From Bdellovibrionales bacterium (GTDB taxonomy: Bacteria; Bdellovibrionota; Bdellovibrionia; Bdellovibrionales; UBA1609), in contig JAGRAA010000158.1 in the NCBI GenBank assembly GCA_020435185.1, positions 1 through 5,937 on the forward strand: a stretch of DNA of 5,937 nucleotides. The letters are read 5' to 3'. This document shows positions 1 through 5,937 of the stretch, piece after piece; position 1 is the first letter of the stretch, and every line of letters begins with the position of its first letter. The notes under the pieces were generated by a model. It was not told the DNA's origin, ran no database searches, and worked only from the letters and a program-made list of their open reading frames with translations. The position numbers were made by a program, and so were the translations under genes.

Positions 1-260
1 TTAAAAGATCTATAGAGATTTCACCCTCCCTTAATAATAATTTTCAATTATGCAAAATAAACTCCAAAACCTGCTTTGCTAAAAATGTATTTAAGACATT
101 TAAGGGGTATTTTCTGTTTAAAATCATCAGAGGAGTTTAAATATTAGACAGGAGCAAATTTAAAATTTTATGTTTCGCCCTCAGGCCCTTTTTCTAGTGT
201 CTTCACAAATTCATCTAATATTAATAAATTATTACTTTTTGATCACCGATTAAACACTGT
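1..260. other. AT-rich intergenic region upstream of the orphan histidine kinase gene
   Basis: No gene is supportable here. The stretch is strongly AT-rich and contains a perfect 6-bp inverted repeat (AAATGT at 83-88, ACATTT at 96-101) and five TTTAA motifs between 90 and 163. There are two ribosome-site-like purine runs (AGAGGAG at 129-135 and CAGGAG at 149-154). A 27-codon ORF at 170-253 ends 7 bases before the kinase ATG. No pair of -35/-10 boxes near consensus stands out, so the kinase promoter, which should lie here, is not assigned. The left edge may belong to the leader of a gene outside the window, but no start codon is visible. Confidence 0.5.
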
Positions 261-1619
261 ATGTTTAGAAAAATAGCTATCTCATTGCTCACTATAGGAA
301 TAAATAGTGACACCACGGCAGAAGAACAATCGCGAATTAAGTTTATCAATATACTCTTCTTGCTCGGGTTCTTATCGGTCACCACCTTTGCGTGCGCCCT
401 CTTTAGCTTTCAAGTCAATTTGCCGGTTTACTTGCTAATAGGTAACCTTTGCGCCTTCTTGTTCGCCTATTTTTTAATGCACAAGGGTTTAACCAATTTA
501 GCCCCATTTACAATAATCCATACGAACACTTTTTCTATCGTGTTTATCTCTTATTATATTATTGGAGACGTAGGGGCAGAATACCTTTTACTCTCTACAT
601 CTTGCTTGCCCTTCCTGGCGTTTAGTCTCGATAAAAAAAGACTCATGTTTTTAAGCGTATTCACTACTTTTCTTTGTGGGTTCTTAAGCTTAAAACTCGA
701 TCTATTCTCTCATGGCATTTTTACTTTACCCCAAGATCAACAAAACTTTTTAATACAAATGTGTTATCTCGAAGCTTTTCTTTTAATCTCTGCTCAAATG
801 TTTATATTACTTTTTGAAATGGAAGACAGATATAAAATGTATCTTGAAAGCAGAACTCTCTTAAACAGCCAAAGCCGCCTCAGCGATCTTGGAGTTATGA
901 CGGCTGGGATCGCTCATGAAATCAACAATCCTCTCTCCATAGTGAGCGGGCTCGCTCAACTCGGACTCAGTCGAACAAAAAGAAATAACATTACAAAAGA
1001 AATACACACCGATAACTACGAAAAAATAATACATCAAACCAAACGAATCACTAAGATCATTAGTGGTCTCAAATTTATCTCACGAGATGGCAAAAAAGAT
1101 CCTTTTGAAACCCAGTTTATAGACAAACCCATCATCGAGGCTTGTGAGCTGTGCAAAACCAAACTCGACAGTAAAAATATAAAAAGCTTTCTCCACCTCA
1201 AGGAAAAAGAACTTCCTGTAAGTATGAGAGTGGTACAGATCGAACAAGTGATTTTCACCTTAATATCAAATGCCATGGATGCTCTAGAAGAACTTCCTTC
1301 TCACTCAAAAAAAGAAATTTTAATTGAAATATTTTCCGAGAATCAGTTTGCTTGTATTCGTGTAAGAGACAACGGACCAGGAGTACCCAAAGCCATTAAA
1401 GATCAAATCATGAAGCCCTTCTTTACCACTAAATCCGTCGGTAAAGGAACCGGCCTGGGGCTTTCCGTAGCACAAGATATAATCAAATCTCATAAAGGTG
1501 AAATACTATTAGAGGCCACAGAATTAGGCGCGAGCTTTTTAATAAAGCTTCCGATTAACATTTCGACTTTAGAGAGAATTCAAGATATTCAGCTTTCAGA
1601 TGAACCTAAAGCTTCTTGA
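261..1619 (+). CDS. Six-helix membrane sensor histidine kinase, orphan in this window
   Basis: This 452-residue protein is predicted to be an inner-membrane sensor kinase that autophosphorylates a histidine and passes the phosphate to an unidentified response regulator. The N-terminal half has about six hydrophobic helices (roughly residues 28-50, 56-73, 80-101, 106-121, 127-145 and 163-186) with short loops, so any signal is probably sensed within or close to the membrane. I recognise no named sensor domain. A short linker leads to a HisKA-type dimerisation domain with the H-box GIAHEINNPL, the phospho-acceptor being His219. The ATPase domain follows, with N-box SNAMDA (Asn337), G1 box DNGPG (370-374), F-box PFFTTK (386-391) and G2 box GKGTGLGLS (394-402), so it looks catalytically intact. 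The H-box and F-box resemble NtrB/AtoS/ZraS-type kinases, which often act with sigma-54 activators; that partner type is inference. No ribosome-binding site precedes the ATG and no better in-frame start is visible. The gene converges on pstB with 8 bp between stop codons. Confidence 0.93.
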   Translation: MFRKIAISLLTIGINSDTTAEEQSRIKFINILFLLGFLSVTTFACALFSFQVNLPVYLLIGNLCAFLFAYFLMHKGLTNLAPFTIIHTNTFSIVFISYYIIGDVGAEYLLLSTSCLPFLAFSLDKKRLMFLSVFTTFLCGFLSLKLDLFSHGIFTLPQDQQNFLIQMCYLEAFLLISAQMFILLFEMEDRYKMYLESRTLLNSQSRLSDLGVMTAGIAHEINNPLSIVSGLAQLGLSRTKRNNITKEIHTDNYEKIIHQTKRITKIISGLKFISRDGKKDPFETQFIDKPIIEACELCKTKLDSKNIKSFLHLKEKELPVSMRVVQIEQVIFTLISNAMDALEELPSHSKKEILIEIFSENQFACIRVRDNGPGVPKAIKDQIMKPFFTTKSVGKGTGLGLSVAQDIIKSHKGEILLEATELGASFLIKLPINISTLERIQDIQLSDEPKAS

Positions 1620-1627
1620 TAGAAACA

Positions 1628-2386
1628 TTATCCAAACTTCCCTTGAATATAATCCGATGTACTCTGATGGGCCGGACTATTAAAAATAATTTCGGTATCA
1701 TCAAACTCAATCAGTTGACCCTCATAAAAAAAGGCGGTTTGATCTGAAACCCGGCTGGCCTGCTGCATATTATGTGTTACCATTAAAATAGTATAATGCT
1801 CTTTTAATTGTTCAATAAGAGCCTCTATTCTAAGGGTCGATTTTGGATCCAGAGCAGAGCAAGGTTCATCCATTAAAATCACATCGGGACTCATCGCAAT
1901 CGCGCGAGCGATACACAACCTCTGCTGTTGACCTCCTGAAAGCTCCAAAGCAGAAGTATGCAAACGGTCCTTCACTTCATTCCACAAACCCGCACCCTCT
2001 AATGATCTCTCTACCAATTCATCCGCGTCTTCTAAGAGGCCATTAATCTTAGGCCCCCATATAATATTTTGATAAATTGTTTTCGGAAAAGGATTAGGTT
2101 TTTGAAAGACCATTCCGATGCTTTTTCTTACTTCGGCAGCATCGATTTCTTGAGAAGTAATGTCTTGATCCCTATACATCACCTGTCCGGTCACATAAGA
2201 GCCATCTACAAATTCATTCATCCGATTAATAGACCTCAATAGAGTAGACTTACCACATCCGCTAGGACCAATAATTGCGGTCACCTTATTCTTCAGAATA
2301 CTCATATTAATATTTGTAACTGCTCGAAAATCTCCATAGTAGACACAAACATCTTTAAACTCTAAAGCATGATTCGCATTCATCAT
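1628..2386 (-). CDS. pstB: Phosphate ABC transporter ATP-binding protein PstB
   Basis: PstB is the cytoplasmic ATPase that powers high-affinity phosphate import through PstC and PstA. All ABC ATPase motifs are present in order: Walker A GPSGCGKST (40-48), Q-loop in VFQKPNPFP (Gln95), signature LSGGQQQR (149-156), Walker B ILMDEP (170-175, catalytic Glu174), D-loop SALDP (177-181) and H-loop His205. The FQKPNPFP segment and the SINRMNEF stretch (52-59) are characteristic of PstB rather than of other ABC ATPases. At 252 residues the length is normal (E. coli PstB is about 257). The ATG overlaps the pstA stop as ATGA, which suggests translational coupling; an AAAGG ribosome site (2395-2399) lies 8 bases upstream inside pstA. 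A second ATG follows directly and could be used instead. It is the last pst gene: no phoU follows, and the convergent kinase gene ends 8 bp beyond. Confidence 0.98.
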   Translation of the reverse strand: MMNANHALEFKDVCVYYGDFRAVTNINMSILKNKVTAIIGPSGCGKSTLLRSINRMNEFVDGSYVTGQVMYRDQDITSQEIDAAEVRKSIGMVFQKPNPFPKTIYQNIIWGPKINGLLEDADELVERSLEGAGLWNEVKDRLHTSALELSGGQQQRLCIARAIAMSPDVILMDEPCSALDPKSTLRIEALIEQLKEHYTILMVTHNMQQASRVSDQTAFFYEGQLIEFDDTEIIFNSPAHQSTSDYIQGKFG

Positions 2387-3321
2387 AATTTATACCTTTG
2401 AAACTTCTGCCGAATAAATAAAGCCAATAAATTAAATCCAAACAAAACACCTAATAAAACAATAATACCAGCCCCAGCGATACCATGAAAATCAGCTTGA
2501 GGACGCCCTGCCCAGTTGAAAATTTGCACAGGTAAAACTGTAAATGGATCAGAGGGACCCTCTGGAACAAAGGCAATAAAAGATAGCGCTCCAATCATAA
2601 TAAGGGGAGCGCTCTCTCCGATGGCTCTAGATAAAGCTAAAATCACTCCCGTCATAATACCTGGCGAAGCCGCCGGCAACAGCTGCATAGTCACAACCTG
2701 CCATTTTCTCGCTCCCAGAGCATAAGCTCCTTCGCGAATACTCATGGGGATAGCCTTTATACTTTCTTGAGAAGCGATAACGATAATAGGCAATATCACT
2801 AAAGACAAAGTCATCGCTCCAGCCCAAATACTTCTATCAAGATTAAAAAATCTCACAAAAACAGTCAGTCCTAATAGTCCATAAACAATAGAAGGCATAC
2901 CCGCCAAATTCGCGATATTAATTTGAATCCATTTTGTGATCTTATTCTTAGAGGCATACTCCTCAAGATAAAAAGCTGTGGCTACTCCCAAAGGGACAGC
3001 AATGGCAGCTGTTAAAAAGAGTATCCATACAGAGCCATAAAGAGCAGATTTTAAACCAGCCTTTGCAGGGAATCTTGAAGGAAAATGAGTCAAAAAGTCC
3101 CAATTGATCCAAGCGATTCCTTCACGAAAAATATGAAAAAATAATACTCCTAACGTAGATACCGCAAACAGAGTCACCACTCGACAAATAAGTTTAAAAA
3201 TAAATTCGTTTCTTTTACGGACTTTATTTCGAGCAGTCATAACTCCAAACTCAATTTCCCTTTGTTGGGGTTTTACTTTATCCTTTACAAGCTTAGGGAC
3301 AGAATTCGCTATTGTTTCCAT
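2383..3321 (-). CDS. pstA: Phosphate ABC transporter permease PstA
   Basis: PstA is one of the two inner-membrane subunits of the phosphate importer and pairs with PstC. With the start chosen here it has 312 residues. A basic cytoplasmic N-terminus of about 40 residues precedes six predicted helices (about 43-65, 91-118, 135-157, 165-183, 220-250 and 281-303). The EAA loop that docks onto PstB is IREGAYALGARKWQVV (195-210), followed by the family-conserved LSRAIGES (230-237). A longer frame opens at an ATG at 3373-3375 inside pstC. I chose the ATG at 3319-3321 because a perfect AAGGAG lies 7 bases upstream of it, just after the pstC stop, leaving a 16-bp gap. A third option at 3238-3240 has only GGAG 2 bases away and is less likely. 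The stop codon overlaps the pstB start. Confidence 0.97.
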   Translation of the reverse strand: METIANSVPKLVKDKVKPQQREIEFGVMTARNKVRKRNEFIFKLICRVVTLFAVSTLGVLFFHIFREGIAWINWDFLTHFPSRFPAKAGLKSALYGSVWILFLTAAIAVPLGVATAFYLEEYASKNKITKWIQINIANLAGMPSIVYGLLGLTVFVRFFNLDRSIWAGAMTLSLVILPIIVIASQESIKAIPMSIREGAYALGARKWQVVTMQLLPAASPGIMTGVILALSRAIGESAPLIMIGALSFIAFVPEGPSDPFTVLPVQIFNWAGRPQADFHGIAGAGIIVLLGVLFGFNLLALFIRQKFQRYKL

Positions 3322-3328
3322 TGGAGTT

Positions 3329-3334
3329 CTCCTT
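3329..3334 (-). promoter_or_regulatory. pstA ribosome-binding site (AAGGAG)
   Basis: On the minus strand this reads AAGGAG, 7 bases before the ATG at 3319-3321 and 3 bases after the pstC stop codon. It is the strongest Shine-Dalgarno match near any pstA start and places the start 18 codons inside the longest open frame. Confidence 0.85.
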
Positions 3335-3337
3335 AAC

Positions 3338-4216
3338 TTAGGACCTTTTTTCATTAAACATGAATCTATTGCCAATAATATTCATAGTAAAAGTCATCAC
3401 AAATAATAATGCGGCTACCGCAAAACACGTCTGATACTCTATTCCTCCATGCGGAGTATCTCCAAGGCTAACCTGAACTATATAAGCCGTCATAGTTTGG
3501 ATACTTTCAAAGGGGTTTAGAGTCATTTTGGCCGTAGCTCCCGCAGCAAGAGTGACCGCCATAGTCTCTCCAACAGCTCTTGATACTGCCAAGATAATTG
3601 CCGCTGCGATTCTTGATTTAATAGCTGGCAGAATTATCTGTGTGGTGACCTCTACCGGGTTTGCTCCCATAGCATAAGCTCCCTCTCTCAATGATTTCGG
3701 AACTCCTCTAAAGGCGTCATCCACCAACGAAGAAACCATGGGCAGTATCATGATCCCAACAACCACTGCTCCACTAAACGCATTAAACACCTGCACCTGA
3801 GGAAATACACTCTTCATAAGCGGAGTGATAAAAGTTAAGGCAAAATACCCATAGACAACCGTAGGGATACCTGCAAGCAACTCTAAGGCTGGCTTAACTA
3901 TTTGTCTAATTCTATAATTTGCATACTCATTCAGGTAAACCGCCACAAAGAGGCCCGCTGGTAGAGCAATCAATATAGAACCAACCACAATCAAGCCAGT
4001 TCCACTCACCAGAGGAAGAACACCAAATGACTTCGGCTCTAGCAATGGCTCCCATCGTGTCCCAAAAAGAAAGTCAATCAAACTCACTTCTTTAAAAAAA
4101 GCAAAAGACTCAGTCCCTAAAATCAAAACCACAGCCAATGAAGTGGCTATGGTCACGAGCATACAAAGAAAGAGCAAAGAAAAAACACTCTTGTCTATAA
4201 CTTTGCTCAAGCTCAA
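3338..4216 (-). CDS. pstC: Phosphate ABC transporter permease PstC
   Basis: PstC is the second inner-membrane subunit of the phosphate importer. The 292-residue protein has six predicted helices (about 11-34, 64-94, 109-131, 145-164, 200-226 and 262-284). The extracytoplasmic segment after helix 1 contains the family-typical FLFGTRWEP (49-57). The EAA docking loop is LREGAYAMGANPVEVT (176-191) and is followed by VSRAVGETMAV (211-221). The segment ELLAGIPTVVYGYFAL (112-127) is the usual PstC/PstA signature. The start is unusual: no ATG or GTG lies in frame between an upstream in-frame stop and the first helix, so TTG at 4214-4216 (or a second TTG at 4208-4210) must serve. No convincing ribosome site lies within 5-12 bases; the nearest AAGGG is about 23 bases upstream. 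It follows pstS by 35 bp and precedes pstA by 16 bp. Confidence 0.96.
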   Translation of the reverse strand: MSLSKVIDKSVFSLLFLCMLVTIATSLAVVLILGTESFAFFKEVSLIDFLFGTRWEPLLEPKSFGVLPLVSGTGLIVVGSILIALPAGLFVAVYLNEYANYRIRQIVKPALELLAGIPTVVYGYFALTFITPLMKSVFPQVQVFNAFSGAVVVGIMILPMVSSLVDDAFRGVPKSLREGAYAMGANPVEVTTQIILPAIKSRIAAAIILAVSRAVGETMAVTLAAGATAKMTLNPFESIQTMTAYIVQVSLGDTPHGGIEYQTCFAVAALLFVMTFTMNIIGNRFMFNEKRS

Positions 4217-4251
4217 TTTATGAATAGATAAATGGTCAGCCCTTGGTTGAA

Positions 4252-5190
4252 TTACAACACCCTCGTTTTAACACTTTTAATTTCAGCTAAGCTTTTTTCA
4301 TACATTTTAGCAGGTAATGGAACATAGCCTGTCTCTTTGGATAACTTAGCCGCATTTTGTATATAAAACTCAACAAAAGCTTTCACTTCAGGTTTATTCA
4401 AAGAAGCCTTAGATACATAAATAAAAATAGGGCGTGATAATGGAGCATAAGTCCCTTTGTTAATTGAATCTACTGTTGGTGCTACAGCCGCCTTAGCTCC
4501 TTTATTTTTAATTCCAACAGCTTTAAGTTTATCTTTGTTTTCTATATAATATGAAAATCCAAAGTATCCCATTGCTCCTTCGTCGCCAGCTACCCCTTGA
4601 ACCAAAGTGTTATCATCTTCTGACTTTGTAAAGTCAGACCGACTCGCCTGGGATTTTCCGTTAATTTCTTCTGTAAAATAGTCAAATGTTCCAGAGTCAG
4701 TGCCTGGTCCGTAAAGTACAATTTTTTTATCTGGCCAAGCTGAACGAATATCCTTCCAGGTTGATACTTTACTTCCCGTATTCCATATTTTTTTAAGTTC
4801 ATCGACCGTTAAATAATCCACCCAAGTATTTTTAGGATTGATCACCACAGAAATTCCATCGTAGGCCACCGGGATCTGGATATATTCTACCTTTTTCTCT
4901 TTAGCGACTTTTACTTCTTTGTCTTTAATGGGTCGAGAAGCATCATTAATATCTGTCTCACCTACTGTAAATTTTTTAAAACCGCCGCCAGTTCCAGAAA
5001 CTCCAACAGTGACTCTTACTCTAGGCTGAATTTTTGAAAACTCTTCTGCAACTGCTTCTGTGATAGGAAATACCGTACTAGAGCCATCAACTTTAACAGT
5101 TCCCTGTAATTTTGCGGATGCATGAGACTGAATCGTTAAACTAAAAACCAAACCTAAAACTAAACGAAAAGGCCACTGTGATGCTTTCAT
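4252..5190 (-). CDS. pstS: Periplasmic phosphate-binding protein PstS
   Basis: PstS binds inorganic phosphate in the periplasm and delivers it to PstC-PstA. The 312-residue precursor starts with a Sec signal peptide: a basic N-terminus, a hydrophobic core at about residues 9-20, and a likely cut after Ala26 (ASA|K). There is no lipobox cysteine, so the mature protein should be soluble. Ligand-binding motifs are VDGSSTVFPI (34-43), VSGTGGGFKKF (64-74), DASRPI (83-88), GPGTDSGTFDYF (161-172) and GAMGYFGFSYY (205-215), followed by YAPLSRP (248-254) and GYVPLP (288-293). This pattern fits the PBP_like_2 branch of phosphate-binding proteins rather than the E. coli PstS subtype. The ATG has a strong GGAGGG ribosome site 4 bases upstream. 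It lies 62 bp downstream of phoR and 35 bp before pstC. Confidence 0.97.
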   Translation of the reverse strand: MKASQWPFRLVLGLVFSLTIQSHASAKLQGTVKVDGSSTVFPITEAVAEEFSKIQPRVRVTVGVSGTGGGFKKFTVGETDINDASRPIKDKEVKVAKEKKVEYIQIPVAYDGISVVINPKNTWVDYLTVDELKKIWNTGSKVSTWKDIRSAWPDKKIVLYGPGTDSGTFDYFTEEINGKSQASRSDFTKSEDDNTLVQGVAGDEGAMGYFGFSYYIENKDKLKAVGIKNKGAKAAVAPTVDSINKGTYAPLSRPIFIYVSKASLNKPEVKAFVEFYIQNAAKLSKETGYVPLPAKMYEKSLAEIKSVKTRVL

Positions 5191-5194
5191 TTAT

Positions 5195-5200
5195 CCCTCC
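5195..5200 (-). promoter_or_regulatory. pstS ribosome-binding site (GGAGGG)
   Basis: The minus strand reads GGAGGG followed by ATAA and the pstS ATG. It is among the best ribosome sites in the window, in keeping with PstS usually being made in excess over the membrane subunits. It lies 3 bases downstream of the second arm of the inverted repeat at 5204-5235. Confidence 0.85.
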
Positions 5201-5203
5201 ATA

Positions 5204-5235
5204 TAGAGATTTTGTTGTTGCTTACCCTATCTCTA
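5204..5235. repeat. 7-bp inverted repeat in the phoR-pstS gap
   Basis: TAGAGAT at 5204-5210 and ATCTCTA at 5229-5235 are perfect inverted copies separated by 18 bases. The 62-bp gap contains no recognisable E. coli-type Pho box (CTGTCAT-like 7-mers) and no run of T after the repeat, so it does not look like a terminator. It could be an operator or a weak RNA hairpin just ahead of the pstS ribosome site. A 7-bp match at this spacing in AT-rich DNA may also be chance. Confidence 0.35.
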
Positions 5236-5252
5236 CCTGGACTTTATTTGAT

Positions 5253-5937
5253 TTATGTTAGTTCATGATTTTTTGGTAAAATAATTGAAAATTTGCTGCC
5301 TTGGCCCAACTGGCTTTCCACTTTAACGCTCCCTTTGTGGGCCAATGCAATATGCTTAACGATGGACAAACCTAGACCGGTCCCTCCAATATTTCGACTT
5401 CTCGCCTTATCGACTCTATAAAAGCGCTCAAAAAGCCTTGATAAATGCTCATTATCAATTCCCTTACCTTGGTCTATGACCGAAACCCTCACACTCTGAT
5501 CATCCTGATCGATCTTAACTTTTACCGATCCTTTGTTTTTCCCGTCCTGAGGTCGACCATACTTGATCGCGTTGTCTATGAGATTAACCAACGCCTGTTC
5601 AAAAAGTAAACTATTTATATTTACAATGATCTGATCATCTCCTTCGAATTCAAAATCCACGTGAAGCTTTTTAGCTTTAGGCTCACACACTTGTATTGCC
5701 GTTTGCACTACAGGACCAATCTTTTGAGGCGTGGTCTCCACCCCTTCTGAGTCTTTCTCTAATTTACTCAACGACAGCAGATCTTCCAATACAGTAGAGA
5801 GCCTGGCTGACTGATCTTGAATAATTTTTAAAAAGCTTTTCTGCTGAACTTCATCTACGTCATTAGTTAAAAGAGTTTCTGTAAACCCTTGAATAGAAGT
5901 CAATGGAGTTCTTAATTCATGGGAAACATTAGCTACA
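5253..5937 (-). CDS. phoR: Phosphate regulon sensor kinase PhoR, C-terminal part (cut by window edge)
   Basis: Only the last 227 residues are in the window; the frame stays open to the right edge, so the N-terminal membrane and PAS-type regions expected of PhoR lie outside. The fragment begins in the HisKA domain with VANVSHELRTPLTSIQGF, the PhoR-type H-box, with the phospho-acceptor His encoded at 5919-5921. An in-frame TTG at 5901-5903 could be mistaken for a start but lies within the H-box. The ATPase domain has N-box NLIDNAIKYG, G1 box DQGKGI, F-box LFERFYRVDKARSR and G2 box GGTGLGLSIVKHI. The F-box wording is typical of PhoR. In known systems PhoR phosphorylates PhoB under phosphate limitation and is held inactive through PstSCAB-PhoU. 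Its position 62 bp upstream of pstS on the same strand supports the assignment and suggests co-transcription; phoB would be expected further right. Confidence 0.92.
   Translation of the reverse strand, partial: VANVSHELRTPLTSIQGFTETLLTNDVDEVQQKSFLKIIQDQSARLSTVLEDLLSLSKLEKDSEGVETTPQKIGPVVQTAIQVCEPKAKKLHVDFEFEGDDQIIVNINSLLFEQALVNLIDNAIKYGRPQDGKNKGSVKVKIDQDDQSVRVSVIDQGKGIDNEHLSRLFERFYRVDKARSRNIGGTGLGLSIVKHIALAHKGSVKVESQLGQGSKFSIILPKNHELT

Noticed and set aside
11..30. Minus-strand GGGAGGG at 24-30 with nearby AAATCTCTATA, resembling the pstS leader (5195-5212)
   Set aside because: An 11-base match is expected by chance in a window this size; the element order differs, and the only adjacent start (GTG) meets a stop after four codons.
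85..147. 20-codon ORF starting at ATG 85-87
   Set aside because: No ribosome site precedes it, it is very short, and its start lies inside the inverted repeat.
1034..1276. Minus-strand open frame of 80 codons inside the kinase gene
   Set aside because: It lies wholly antisense to the conserved HisKA/ATPase coding region and shows no recognisable domain or ribosome site.
1591..1613. Inverted repeat AGCTTT-N11-AAAGCT near the kinase stop codon as a terminator for pstB or the kinase
   Set aside because: The stem is only 6 bp with low GC, the loop is 11 bases, and no T-run follows on either strand.
1843..2046. Plus-strand open frame of 67 codons opposite pstB
   Set aside because: It is antisense to the conserved PstB signature and Walker B region; a shadow frame.
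2516..2827. Open frames on both strands within pstA (2516-2725 plus, 2627-2827 minus)
   Set aside because: Both overlap the conserved EAA-loop region of pstA in other frames and have no independent support.
3201..3321. The ~40-residue basic N-terminus of PstA as a novel domain
   Set aside because: Known PstA proteins, including that of E. coli, also have a basic cytoplasmic N-terminus of about 30 residues, so the difference is small.
3322..3375. Longer pstA beginning at the ATG at 3373-3375, overlapping pstC by 38 bp
   Set aside because: No comparable ribosome site was seen for it, whereas ATG 3321 has a perfect AAGGAG at 7-base spacing; the added residues overlap the pstC end and do not look like PstA.
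4590..4802. Minus-strand 70-codon frame within pstS
   Set aside because: It is an alternative frame of the well-supported pstS coding sequence.

Overview
The window holds most of a phosphate-acquisition locus on the minus strand, met tail-to-tail by one plus-strand sensor kinase gene. The DNA is AT-rich. PstS has an ordinary Sec signal peptide and no lipobox, and the PhoR/PstSCAB set is standard, so a Gram-negative bacterium is likely. A Bdellovibrionota or other deltaproteobacteria-like lineage is possible, but that guess rests only on general composition and style and is low confidence.

Layout, left to right. Positions 1-260 are AT-rich and non-coding as far as I can support, with a small inverted repeat and a doubtful 27-codon ORF. 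Positions 261-1619 (+) encode a six-helix membrane histidine kinase with an NtrB/AtoS-like catalytic core and no response regulator beside it in the window. After only 8 bp comes the 3' end of the minus-strand block. Read in its own direction, from the right edge leftward, that block is phoR (3' part only, cut by the window edge), pstS, pstC, pstA and pstB. Gaps are short: 62 bp phoR-pstS, 35 bp pstS-pstC, 16 bp pstC-pstA, and a 4-base ATGA overlap pstA-pstB. A single phoR-pstSCAB transcript is likely.

How the genes work together. PstS captures inorganic phosphate in the periplasm, PstC and PstA form the inner-membrane channel, and PstB hydrolyses ATP to drive import. PhoR is the sensor kinase that in known systems reads the state of this transporter and phosphorylates PhoB, whose gene would be expected beyond the right edge. 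The usual phoU is not directly downstream of pstB; the convergent kinase gene sits there instead.

Most of the window is a well-known system. The points worth a second look are the missing phoU, the convergent orphan kinase, an inverted repeat in the phoR-pstS gap, and the weak translation starts of pstC and of the kinase. I see no undescribed system that the sequence itself can support, and no RNA genes, mobile elements or CRISPR arrays.
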